DNA of 64,000 nt. Origin: Clostridiales bacterium (GTDB lineage Bacteria; Bacillota; Clostridia; Oscillospirales; Acutalibacteraceae). The stretch is taken from assembly GCA_012839185.1 (NCBI GenBank), contig DUNU01000020.1, forward strand, positions 62,001-126,000. The letters run 5' to 3'. Made by a program: the position numbers and the translations under genes. The notes under the pieces are model-generated. The model had not been told where the DNA came from and searched no databases. It saw only the letters and a program-made list of their open reading frames with translations. Positions 55,046 to 63,363 of the stretch are shown here, one piece after another; position 1 is the stretch's first letter, and each line of letters begins with the position of its first letter.

Positions 55046-55070
55046 AAACGAGTGTTTTGTACTCGTTTCA
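55046..55070 (+). terminator. Intrinsic terminator after glutamine synthetase
   Basis: AAACGAGT / ACTCGTTT with a 7-nt loop. A second, stronger hairpin, CCCTCCGCA / TGCGGAGGG at 55079-55100, follows but lacks a T-run. The rest of the gap to 55216 shows nothing recognisable. Confidence 0.75.
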
Positions 55071-55216
55071 AACTATAACCCTCCGCATTGTTGCGGAGGG
55101 TAGTGTTATGGTAAACCGGTGGGGCAGGCAAAAAGGGGCTGTTTATTTTGTTAGTCGTGCCTAATGAGTTTTGGTGAAAAAACCTTATGTCTTACGCAAG
55201 GATTAAAAGTAAAGAA

Positions 55217-56017
55217 CTAAAAATCAAGATGTTCTTTGGCTTTCGAAATATCATCTTCCACCGGAAAAGTAATTTTATATGGCCTGCCATTAATGGTGTA
55301 TGAGTTTATAGATGTGATAAATTCACCGGTAGAAACTTTTTGAATAAATACAATTTTAGTCTCTTCGCCGTAAGAATCAAGCCCATTAAACTCAGACTTA
55401 TAAGCCTCGAAGGTAGTCGTAACACCTTCAAAAGTAGTAGAAAACCACGAGAGTCCATGCCATGTTCCGACAAACCCTTTCGGTGCTGCGTAAGACAAAA
55501 GCTCATCATAGAAATCTTTAGCGAAGGGTATGTTGGGGTTCGGGCTGGTGGGCTGAGTAGGAGGTTGGGTGGGAGGTTGAGTCGGCGGTTGAGTGGTGGT
55601 GGGTGGTTCGCCGAAATAGTGCAGTTTGAGGGCGACACGAAGGATGATGCGAGCGTCAGAGACGGTGAGACTGCCGTCGCGGTCGGCGTCGGCGAGGACG
55701 GCTTGCCAGTTTTCAAGCCGGACTAATTCGAGGGAAGCTCTGAGGGCAGACCTAGCATCATTGACAGCAACTTTACCATCATTATTGATGTCGCCGAGTA
55801 GGTATGTGCTGGTAACATCGTTTTCGGTGATTTGAACGAAGAAATCTGAGCCTTCGGTCCAAGTAACGACCATGGTGGATGGAGGGAATGCGGCTTGGAC
55901 TGATAACGCAATCGGCAACACAAAGCGTGTATCGGTTTCATCATTTGAGGTTATTGCAACCGACATTGCAGTTATAAGAATTGCAAATACCATTAACACA
56001 GAAAAAAATCTTTTCAT
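55217..56017 (-). CDS. Secreted protein with central dockerin-like domain and PTQP linker
   Basis: The 266-residue protein has a signal peptide (1-23). It has a ~45-residue segment, then a type I dockerin-like domain (about 74-134) with two EF-hand-like loops: GDINNDGKVAVNDARSAL and DADRDGSLTVSDARIIL. A PTQP repeat linker (about 138-160) leads to a ~100-residue C-terminal domain with no recognised family. Dockerins bind cohesins on cellulosome scaffolds or the cell surface with calcium. The dockerin and linker DNA is visibly more G/C-rich than its surroundings. Nothing here identifies a catalytic domain. Confidence 0.8.
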   Translation of the reverse strand: MKRFFSVLMVFAILITAMSVAITSNDETDTRFVLPIALSVQAAFPPSTMVVTWTEGSDFFVQITENDVTSTYLLGDINNDGKVAVNDARSALRASLELVRLENWQAVLADADRDGSLTVSDARIILRVALKLHYFGEPPTTTQPPTQPPTQPPTQPTSPNPNIPFAKDFYDELLSYAAPKGFVGTWHGLSWFSTTFEGVTTTFEAYKSEFNGLDSYGEETKIVFIQKVSTGEFITSINSYTINGRPYKITFPVEDDISKAKEHLDF

Positions 56018-56382
56018 AAATATCTCCCTTTCTAATTTTAATTACTAATCTAACTATAAATCTTTTTTACCGAAAAGTCAACTGTTTTTATGCAAATAAT
56101 ACATTTTTTGAAAAAAGAACTCCCGAGAGAGTTCAATCATTTTTCTTGCCGTATTTGAAATATGTGTTTGTTTATTTTAACAAACAGCCTTTTATAGGAA
56201 AACTTTGTCATCAGTCTGAATGAGTGTTTTTGTATTCGTTTCTTATGTTTATATTATTATTTGCAGCACTAAGACATATAAAGGAAATGCAATGTTGTAA
56301 CATAACAAAAAACAGTGATAAACGTAAAATACCGAGATTGTTTCGTCGTAATTAACGGCGAAATTTTATATTTATAAAGGTA
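56018..56382. other. Gene-free gap with structured elements
   Basis: No coding frame is supported. On the minus strand GAACTC / GAGTTC (56117-56134) followed by TTCTTTTTTC forms an intrinsic terminator, although no minus-strand gene lies upstream of it. A perfect 8-bp inverted repeat, TGTTTGTT / AACAAACA, is at 56165-56186. The rest is AT-rich without recognisable motifs. Confidence 0.5.
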
Positions 56383-56411
56383 TTGACAATATATGTTCGG
56401 TGTGGTAAAAT
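56383..56411 (+). promoter_or_regulatory. Promoter of the aconitase operon
   Basis: TTGACA (56383-56388), 17 bp, TAAAAT (56406-56411). Confidence 0.85.
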
Positions 56412-56442
56412 ATATTGACTTATTTTGAAAAGGTATAATTAT

Positions 56443-58386
56443 ATGGGACTGACAATATCACAAAAAATTATTAAAGAACATTTAGTCAGCGGTGAGATGA
56501 TAAAAGGCTCTGAAATCGGCTTGAAAATCGACCGCACTCTTACTCAGGATGCAACAGGAACAATGGCATATCTTCAGTATATTGCCATGGGTGTTCCGAG
56601 AGTAAAAACCGAGTTTTCTATTGCATATATTGACCATAATACTCTCCAAAGCGGCTTTGAAAACGCCGATGACCATCGCTTTATTCAGACAGCTTGCTAC
56701 AAGCACGGTATTCGTTTTTCCCGTCCCGGCAACGGTATTTGTCATCAAGTCAACTTGGAGCGTTTTGCCATTCCCGGAAAGACTTTAATCGGCTCTGACA
56801 GCCATACGCCGACTGCGGGCGGTATCGGTATGCTTGCCATGGGTGCAGGCGGTCTTGATGTTGCTATTGCAATGGGCGGAGGAACTTACTATATTCCTTG
56901 TCCGAAAATCGTTAATGTGAATTTAATAGGAAAACTTCGTGCAGGAGTTTCCGCAAAAGATATAATTCTTGAAGTCTTGCGTATTATGACCGTCAAGGGC
57001 GGTGTCGGAAAGATTATCGAATACGGCGGAGAGGCTCTTTCGACATTATCTGTTCCCGAACGTGCAACCATTACAAACATGGGAGCCGAACTTGGTGCAA
57101 CCACTTCAATTTTCCCGTCCGACGAAAGAACACTTGAGTTCTTAACGGCACAGGGCAGGGCTGAAGACTGGACTGAGATTAAGGCTGATGACGATGCTGA
57201 ATATGACGAATATATCGACATAAATTTAAGCGAACTTGAGCCGCTTATAGCAATGCCTCACATGCCCGACAGAGTAGTCAAAGTTTCCGAAATCGAAGGC
57301 TTGAAGATTGATCAGGTATGTATCGGTTCTTGCACAAATTCTTCACTTTACGACATGATGAAAACGGCTGCAATTCTTAAAAATAAAACCGTTGCTCCGA
57401 ATGTCAGCCTTACAATTTCCCCCGGTTCAAAGCAGGTTCTTAATATGATTGCACTTAACGGCGGACTTGCCGATATGATTGATGCGGGTGCAAGAATTCT
57501 CGAAAGCACTTGCGGACCTTGTATCGGTATGGGACAGTCTCCCGTTTCGGCTGGCGTATCCCTTCGCACATTTAACCGTAATTTCTTAGGTCGCTCCGGT
57601 ACAAAAGATGCAAGCGTATATTTGGTAAGTCCCGAAACGGCTGCTGCCTCTGCAATATGCGGAGTTCTTACAAATCCGATGAAATTTGCCGATGTTCTTG
57701 AAGAAACAACGGTTAAATACTCATATCCCAAGAGTTTCTTGATTAACGACAATATGGTTGTTGAGCCTTGTGATATTGCCGACTATGACAAAGTAGAAGT
57801 TGTTTACGGCCCGAATATCAAAGAAGTTCCGATAGGACATGCTCTTGAAGAAACCTTAACTTGTACTGTCGGACTTAAAGTCGGAGATGATATAACAACC
57901 GACCACATTATGCCCGCAGGTGCAAAGATTCTTCCCTATCGTTCAAATGTTCCTCATCTTTCAAAATTCTGTTTTGAAGTTGTCGATGAAACATATTCCG
58001 CACGTGCAAAGGAACTCGGCAATTCATTTATTGTCGGCGGAGCAAACTACGGTCAGGGCTCTTCCCGTGAACATGCCGCTTTAGTTCCGTTATATTTGGG
58101 CGTTCGTGCTGTTATCGCTGTAAGTTTTGCTCGTATGCATAAGGCAAATCTTATAAATTCAGGAATTATACCGCTTGAATTTGTCAATGCAGATGACTAT
58201 AACGACATTGAGCAGGGTGATGTTCTTACTTTAGAAAATATTCGTGCCGCTGTTGAAAACGAAACAACCGCTTATGTCGTTAATGTAACAAAAAACAAGC
58301 GTTATGCCGTTTCTACCGATTTTTCGGACAGACAGAGAAAAATGTTACTTTGCGGCGGTGCATTGAGAATGCAGAATGCAGAATAA
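56443..58386 (+). CDS. Aconitate hydratase
   Basis: Aconitase isomerises citrate to isocitrate with a [4Fe-4S] cluster. The 647-residue protein has cluster cysteines C297 (SCTNSS), C357 and C360 (TCGPCIGMG), the early LIGSDSHTPTAGGIGM block and the C-terminal swivel GGANYGQGSSREHAAL. Its length fits the ~640-residue bacterial/mitochondrial-like form common in Clostridia, shorter than AcnA. The start ATG 56443 is 9 nt after AAAAGG. It is followed by isocitrate dehydrogenase; no citrate synthase is in the window. Confidence 0.95.
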   Translation: MGLTISQKIIKEHLVSGEMIKGSEIGLKIDRTLTQDATGTMAYLQYIAMGVPRVKTEFSIAYIDHNTLQSGFENADDHRFIQTACYKHGIRFSRPGNGICHQVNLERFAIPGKTLIGSDSHTPTAGGIGMLAMGAGGLDVAIAMGGGTYYIPCPKIVNVNLIGKLRAGVSAKDIILEVLRIMTVKGGVGKIIEYGGEALSTLSVPERATITNMGAELGATTSIFPSDERTLEFLTAQGRAEDWTEIKADDDAEYDEYIDINLSELEPLIAMPHMPDRVVKVSEIEGLKIDQVCIGSCTNSSLYDMMKTAAILKNKTVAPNVSLTISPGSKQVLNMIALNGGLADMIDAGARILESTCGPCIGMGQSPVSAGVSLRTFNRNFLGRSGTKDASVYLVSPETAAASAICGVLTNPMKFADVLEETTVKYSYPKSFLINDNMVVEPCDIADYDKVEVVYGPNIKEVPIGHALEETLTCTVGLKVGDDITTDHIMPAGAKILPYRSNVPHLSKFCFEVVDETYSARAKELGNSFIVGGANYGQGSSREHAALVPLYLGVRAVIAVSFARMHKANLINSGIIPLEFVNADDYNDIEQGDVLTLENIRAAVENETTAYVVNVTKNKRYAVSTDFSDRQRKMLLCGGALRMQNAE

Positions 58387-58430
58387 ATCTTTTGGTTGTA
58401 AAAAATATAAATACTTTTTGGAGAAAATAA

Positions 58431-59588
58431 ATGACAGAATTACAAGTTAAACAGGCAGTTGAAAAGTTTGAAGCACTCATTCGCGAACAGAGTGCCAGAT
58501 CTGATAAAATCAAGGAAATCGGAGATGCGGTTGATTATTCAAAACTTGATAAAATAGTCATCGGTATCTGCGGCGGTGACGGAATCGGTCCCGAAATTAC
58601 AAAGCGGAGCGAGGAAGTCCTTAAGTTTTTATTGGCAGATGATGTAAAAGCAGGAAAAATTGAATTTAAGGAAATCGAAGGCTTGACGATAGAAAACAGA
58701 ATTGCCCACATGAAGCCCATTCCGGACGATGTTCTTGAAGAATTAAAATCCTGCGACGTTATCTTAAAGGGTCCGACAACTACACCTCAGGCAGGCGACG
58801 GAATGCCGAATATTGAGTCTGCCAATGTCGCTATGCGTAAGGCTCTCGATTTGTTTGCAAATGTTCGTCCAGTGAAAATCCCCGAAGAAGGTATCAACTG
58901 GACATTCTTCCGTGAAAATACTGAAGGTGCCTATGCGGTCGGCTCTAAGGGTTTTAATGTTACCGATGACCTTGCAATAGATTTTGTCGTTACAACAACC
59001 GAAGGCACAAACCGTATTGCGAAACTTGCCTATGAATATGCACGTCGTAACAATTTAGATCGTTGTTCGATTATTACAAAGGCAAATGTTATTAAGACTA
59101 CCGACGGCAAGTTCTTAAACCTCTGCAAGGAAGTTGCAAAGGATTATCCCGAAATTACCACAGATGAGTGGTATATTGATATTTTAACGGCAAAACTCCT
59201 TGACGAAAAACGCAGAAAAGATTTCAAAGTTCTTATTTTACCAAATCTTTACGGTGATATAGTAACCGACGAAGCGGCAGAAATGCAAGGCGGCGTCGGA
59301 ACGGCAGGTTCCGCCAATATCGGCAAAAAATATGCTATGTTCGAGGCAATTCACGGCTCGGCACCGAGAATGGTACAGGAAGGCAGAGCAAAATATGCCG
59401 ATCCTTGTTCAATGCTTCGTGCATCCGTAATGCTTCTTTCTCATATCGGCAAACAGGAGGAAGCCGACAAGCTTGAAAAAGCACTTGATTTTTGTATGTT
59501 TGAAGATAAGAAACTCACTTTAACCGGTCGTGACACAGGTTGTACATGTGAGGAATATGCAAAATATGTTATGGAGAACATTAAATAA
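58431..59588 (+). CDS. Isocitrate/isopropylmalate dehydrogenase-family enzyme, probably NAD-isocitrate dehydrogenase
   Basis: The 385-residue protein has GDGIGPEI, the substrate arginine blocks NVRPVKIPEE and FRENTEGAY, and the metal-binding NLYGDIVTDEAAEMQGG. The aconitase gene 44 bp upstream makes isocitrate the natural substrate, giving 2-oxoglutarate for glutamate synthesis; glutamine synthetase is close by. An N-terminal ~40-residue helical extension precedes the Rossmann-like start. Isopropylmalate is a less likely substrate. Confidence 0.9.
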   Translation: MTELQVKQAVEKFEALIREQSARSDKIKEIGDAVDYSKLDKIVIGICGGDGIGPEITKRSEEVLKFLLADDVKAGKIEFKEIEGLTIENRIAHMKPIPDDVLEELKSCDVILKGPTTTPQAGDGMPNIESANVAMRKALDLFANVRPVKIPEEGINWTFFRENTEGAYAVGSKGFNVTDDLAIDFVVTTTEGTNRIAKLAYEYARRNNLDRCSIITKANVIKTTDGKFLNLCKEVAKDYPEITTDEWYIDILTAKLLDEKRRKDFKVLILPNLYGDIVTDEAAEMQGGVGTAGSANIGKKYAMFEAIHGSAPRMVQEGRAKYADPCSMLRASVMLLSHIGKQEEADKLEKALDFCMFEDKKLTLTGRDTGCTCEEYAKYVMENIK

Positions 59589-59602
59589 GGCAGGGAAGAT
59601 TT

Positions 59603-60277
59603 ATGAAAAAGATTTTAAGTGTCGATATAATTGACATTATCCCTTATGGTCAAGGTATTCTGTTTGTACGTAAAGAAGCACTTGACGACGAGAACATTAA
59701 AGTAACATTTTTCTCCTATGATTTAGCCACCGACTCGATTTCTCCCGTATCACGAAATGTATATCTTCTTAATAAATTCGGCTCCTGCTATGATTTAATT
59801 GCCTCGCAACTTGGCGACTATGCATCTTGTGAAGCCGGCATTTTAGGTGATAACGGGACTTTTGTAATTTATTCAAGCGGTGAAGTCGGAGTATTTAACA
59901 ATAAGGGCACTTTGATGTGGACCGGTGATTTGATGTATCACGACGCTCCGGCACTTGGTGTTGCAGTTGAAAACAATCATATCTGGTCTTGTGTCAGCAC
60001 TCGTAATTGTATCATTCGCTATTCTCTTGCTGCAAACAAAGTTGTTATGCGTATCGGCAGTGAGTCATCCGATACATTTTGTACTCCCGTTTCCATCACT
60101 GAAGATGATAATAAGTTGTATGTCTGCAATAAGGATGCCAATAAAGTCAATGTCGTTAATCTTAAAGATTTTACTGTCGCTGATTATCTTAATTTCGATG
60201 AGCCGGTGCATAAGTTTATCAAAGTAAACGGCAGAGAATTTGTTGTATTGGAATCCGGTGTTTATCTTATCGATTAA
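59603..60277 (+). CDS. Uncharacterised beta-propeller-like protein
   Basis: I do not recognise this 224-residue protein. It has no signal peptide. Alternating hydrophobic residues and repeated short strands (for example GTFVIYSSGEVGVFNN, NKLYVCNKDANKVNVVNL) resemble the blades of a small beta-propeller such as NHL/6-bladed types. It is 14 bp after isocitrate dehydrogenase behind CAGGGA and 20 bp before the Gfo/Idh/MocA gene, so it probably belongs to the same operon. Confidence 0.6.
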   Translation: MKKILSVDIIDIIPYGQGILFVRKEALDDENIKVTFFSYDLATDSISPVSRNVYLLNKFGSCYDLIASQLGDYASCEAGILGDNGTFVIYSSGEVGVFNNKGTLMWTGDLMYHDAPALGVAVENNHIWSCVSTRNCIIRYSLAANKVVMRIGSESSDTFCTPVSITEDDNKLYVCNKDANKVNVVNLKDFTVADYLNFDEPVHKFIKVNGREFVVLESGVYLID

Positions 60278-60297
60278 CCTTAAAAAGGAGAAATGAT

Positions 60298-61458
60298 ATG
60301 TCAATCTTAGATGCCTATAAAGAAAAATCATCAAACGAGCGAGAAGTTGATGCTTCCCAAAAGATTAAGGTCGGTATTATCGGTACCGGCTGGATTGCTG
60401 AGGCTCATCTCAATGCTTACAACAACTGTCCTGATGTTGAAATCGTTGCACTTGCCGATTTAATCCCCGGTAAAGCATATGATTTTGCCGTAAAATATGG
60501 TATGGACGTTGAAAATCTTCACTTCTATGAGTCAGATCGTGAGCTTATTGATAATGAGCCGGATATTGATGCAGTTTCCGTATGTACCTACAACCGCCAG
60601 CACGCACCCTGCACAATTTATGCTCTCGAACACGGTGTTAACGTTCTTCTTGAAAAACCAATGTGCGTTACTCTTGAAGAAGCGATTGAAATTCGTCGTG
60701 CGGAACTTAAGTCCGGCAAAGTTCTTTCCATCGGTTTCCAGCCTCGTTTTGATGAGAATATGAAGATGGTCAAGAAAATCGTCGAATCCGGCGAGCTTGG
60801 TGATGTATACTACATTCAGACCGGTGGTGGCAGAAGAATGGGTATCCCGACACCATTCGGTACCAGCTTTATTCAGGAAGACACAGCAGGAATTGGTGCT
60901 TTGGGTGATATCGGTTGCTATTCTCTTGATATGGTGCTTAACGCTGTCGGTTATCCGAAACCCTTGACGGTCAGCGGGTATAAGTCCGGTTTTTTCGGTA
61001 AGAAACCCGAATATCTCGATAAGCCCGAATATGCCGAAAAGTTCAGTGTTGATGATTTTGGTGCTGCATTTGTTCGTCTTGAAGGCGGAATTATTCTTGA
61101 CTTCAGAATTTCTTGGGCAATGCATATGGACAGCCCCGGCGATACTATCATCTTAGGCACAAAGGCAGGAATGCGTATTCCCGCAACTGAATGTTGGAAC
61201 GGTTCCATCGGCGGACCACTCGTAATTTACTCAAACTGTGCCGGAATGCCCGTTGAAACAGTAATTCCCGAAAGACAGAACAGTGGAGACAATTTTGACA
61301 AAAAGATTCGTTCATTTGTTGATGCTGTAAAATATGATCTTCCTTCTCCCGTTCCTTCAAGTCAGATTATCTTCAATCAGGCAATTATTGACGGTATTGC
61401 AAAATCCGCAGAAATAGGTCGTGAAGTAGAAATCACATTCCCCGATGACGTTCTTTGA
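60298..61458 (+). CDS. Gfo/Idh/MocA-family oxidoreductase
   Basis: The 386-residue NAD(P)-dependent sugar or inositol dehydrogenase-type protein has the Rossmann motif VGIIGTGWIAEAHL near 25-38, the LEKPMCVT block with its conserved Glu-Lys-Pro, and the C-terminal alpha/beta substrate domain with LGDIGCYSLD. The substrate cannot be named. It lies in an operon with the propeller-like protein; a sugar-phosphate isomerase follows 146 bp later beyond a terminator. Confidence 0.88.
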   Translation: MSILDAYKEKSSNEREVDASQKIKVGIIGTGWIAEAHLNAYNNCPDVEIVALADLIPGKAYDFAVKYGMDVENLHFYESDRELIDNEPDIDAVSVCTYNRQHAPCTIYALEHGVNVLLEKPMCVTLEEAIEIRRAELKSGKVLSIGFQPRFDENMKMVKKIVESGELGDVYYIQTGGGRRMGIPTPFGTSFIQEDTAGIGALGDIGCYSLDMVLNAVGYPKPLTVSGYKSGFFGKKPEYLDKPEYAEKFSVDDFGAAFVRLEGGIILDFRISWAMHMDSPGDTIILGTKAGMRIPATECWNGSIGGPLVIYSNCAGMPVETVIPERQNSGDNFDKKIRSFVDAVKYDLPSPVPSSQIIFNQAIIDGIAKSAEIGREVEITFPDDVL

Positions 61459-61516
61459 TAAAACGGAGCGTAGAATGGGGTATTGAATTTCCGTTTAATT
61501 CTGTCTTCATTTTACG

Positions 61517-61543
61517 CAGGGGTGATTTATATCGCCCCTGTTT
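61517..61543 (+). terminator. Terminator between dehydrogenase and isomerase
   Basis: CAGGGGTGA / TCGCCCCTG (one G-U pair) with a 6-nt loop, then TTTAT. The T-run is short, so partial read-through is likely. Confidence 0.6.
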
Positions 61544-61603
61544 ATGATTGAGAATGTTTATTTTATGTAATTGACATTCAAAGTTTTTGATAAAGGAGAT
61601 ATT

Positions 61604-62539
61604 ATGCGTATTTCAATACAAACCGGAGATATAGTTGACCGACTTGGTTTTGAAGTCGGTTACAAAATGATAGCCGACTGCGGTTTTGAAGCAATCGACT
61701 GGAATTTAGATCATGCAATAAAAGCAAGCTCTTTGCGTGATGGAACATACAGAGGCAAATCAATTTTAGAACAGCCACTTGATGAGGTTATTGCATATTA
61801 TGAAAAAGAACTTGACATAATTAAGAAAAACAATCTTGTAATAACACAAGCACACGCACCTTTTCCGGCTTGTATCTTGGGCAAACCTGAAACGCTTGAC
61901 TATATGATAGAAATATTCAAGCGAAATATTGAGTATTGTGATTATGCCGGATGTAAACATTTGATTGTCCATCCGATGAGTTTGTCTCCGACAAATTATG
62001 AAAATTCTTATGAAGAAGTGCAGGCGATAAATGATAAACTCTATGAATCACTTATTCCGACACTCCTTAAAACCGATGTAATAGTTTGTACCGAAAATAT
62101 GTTCACCGGTCAAAGCGGTTTTTGCTTCCACGGTCATTCAAGTGATCCCCGCGAAGCAGCACAACTGATTGATAAAATGAATGAAAAAGCGGGAAAGGAA
62201 GTTTTCGGTTTCTGTCTCGATACCGGTCATGCAAATCTCACCCGCTGGGATTTCAGATATATCGTTTCTATATTAAACAAAAGAATAAAATGCTTGCATA
62301 TTCACGACAATAACGGTATAAATGACAGTCATTTGGCACCGTTTTCTTGCGGAACGGTAAATTGGAAAGGTTTTTGCTATGCGTTAAAATCCATTGGCTA
62401 TGACGGAGATTTGTCGTTTGAAACATTCAACCAGACAAATATTGCAATGGATTTTGATGCAAGTTTGCTTGAGCCTTGGATGAGATTGATATTTGAAACA
62501 GGCAAGGTATTCAAGAAACATATTGCCAATAAAGAGTAA
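61604..62539 (+). CDS. Sugar phosphate isomerase/epimerase-like TIM-barrel protein
   Basis: The 311-residue protein belongs to the AP-endonuclease-2/xylose-isomerase-like TIM barrels: it has GFEAIDWNLDHA, a HAPFPA block, VIVCTENMF, FGFCLDTGHANL and LHIHDNNG with the metal-ligand Glu/Asp/His pattern. Such enzymes isomerise or epimerise sugars and inositols, often alongside Gfo/Idh/MocA dehydrogenases as here. The start ATG 61604 follows AAAGGAG; an upstream frame extension is rejected. Confidence 0.85.
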   Translation: MRISIQTGDIVDRLGFEVGYKMIADCGFEAIDWNLDHAIKASSLRDGTYRGKSILEQPLDEVIAYYEKELDIIKKNNLVITQAHAPFPACILGKPETLDYMIEIFKRNIEYCDYAGCKHLIVHPMSLSPTNYENSYEEVQAINDKLYESLIPTLLKTDVIVCTENMFTGQSGFCFHGHSSDPREAAQLIDKMNEKAGKEVFGFCLDTGHANLTRWDFRYIVSILNKRIKCLHIHDNNGINDSHLAPFSCGTVNWKGFCYALKSIGYDGDLSFETFNQTNIAMDFDASLLEPWMRLIFETGKVFKKHIANKE

Positions 62540-62596
62540 GAACATTCATTATACATTTTGTATTAAAATGTGATTGTTGGTCAAGATAAATTCTAC

Positions 62597-62625
62597 TTGA
62601 TATTTGTTGGCAAATATATTATAAT
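62597..62625 (+). promoter_or_regulatory. Promoter of the NifU-like/GGGtGRT operon
   Basis: TTGATA (62597-62602), 17 bp, TATAAT (62620-62625). Confidence 0.75.
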
Positions 62626-62657
62626 TAATTGATATGAACTGAAAGGGGTTATATACA

Positions 62658-63350
62658 TTGATTTTTTCAAAAGAAGTTGAACATATGTGCGTTGTTCAGA
62701 AAGGTCCCAAACATGGTCCTGCTCCCATTCCCGAAGAAGGAAAATGGATCCAGGCAAAAGAAGTAAAAGATATTTCCGGTTACACTCACGGTGTTGGCTG
62801 GTGTGCTCCTCAACAGGGTACTTGCAAGCTTTCTCTTAATGTTAAGAACGGCATTATCGAAGAAGCACTTGTTGAAACTATCGGTTGTTCCGGTATGACA
62901 CACTCTGCAGCTATGGCAGCTGAAATCTTGCCCGGAAAGACAATACTTGAAGCTCTTAATACTGACCTTGTATGCGATGCTATAAATACCGCTATGCGTG
63001 AATTATTCTTACAGATTGTTTATGGTCGTTCACAGTCCGCTTTCTCCGATGACGGTCTTGTTATCGGTTCAGGTATGGAAGACCTCGGCAAGGGTTATCG
63101 TTCAATGGTTGGCACTATGTACGGCACAAAGGCAAAGGGTGTTCGCTACCTTGAATCAACAGAAGGTTATTGCACTCGTATGGCTCTTGATGAGGATGAT
63201 CAGGTTATCGGTTATGAATTCGTTTCTCTCGGAATGATGACTGACCTCATGAAGAAGGGCATGGATGCCAACGAAGCTTATGAAAAGTCAATTGGTACAT
63301 ACGGACGTTTTGCCGACGCCGTTAAGTATATTGACCCGCGTAAAGAATAA
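62658..63350 (+). CDS. NifU-like iron-sulfur scaffold-type protein
   Basis: The 230-residue protein contains a NifU/IscU-like core with cysteines in GWCAPQQGTC, IGCSGMTHSA and LVCDAI, placed as in Fe-S scaffolds but with an extra C-terminal ~90 residues. The start is TTG at 62658 with AAAGGGG about 9 nt upstream; ATG 62685 is an alternative. It forms a pair with the GGGtGRT-family gene 13 bp downstream, an arrangement I know from other anaerobes. The role is unproven. Confidence 0.8.
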   Translation: MIFSKEVEHMCVVQKGPKHGPAPIPEEGKWIQAKEVKDISGYTHGVGWCAPQQGTCKLSLNVKNGIIEEALVETIGCSGMTHSAAMAAEILPGKTILEALNTDLVCDAINTAMRELFLQIVYGRSQSAFSDDGLVIGSGMEDLGKGYRSMVGTMYGTKAKGVRYLESTEGYCTRMALDEDDQVIGYEFVSLGMMTDLMKKGMDANEAYEKSIGTYGRFADAVKYIDPRKE

Positions 63351-63363
63351 GGAGGATATTTAA

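Noticed and set aside
55560..55620. Short direct repeats that could suggest a CRISPR or minisatellite
   Set aside because: They are in-frame PTQP linker codons of the dockerin-like protein; there are no spacers.
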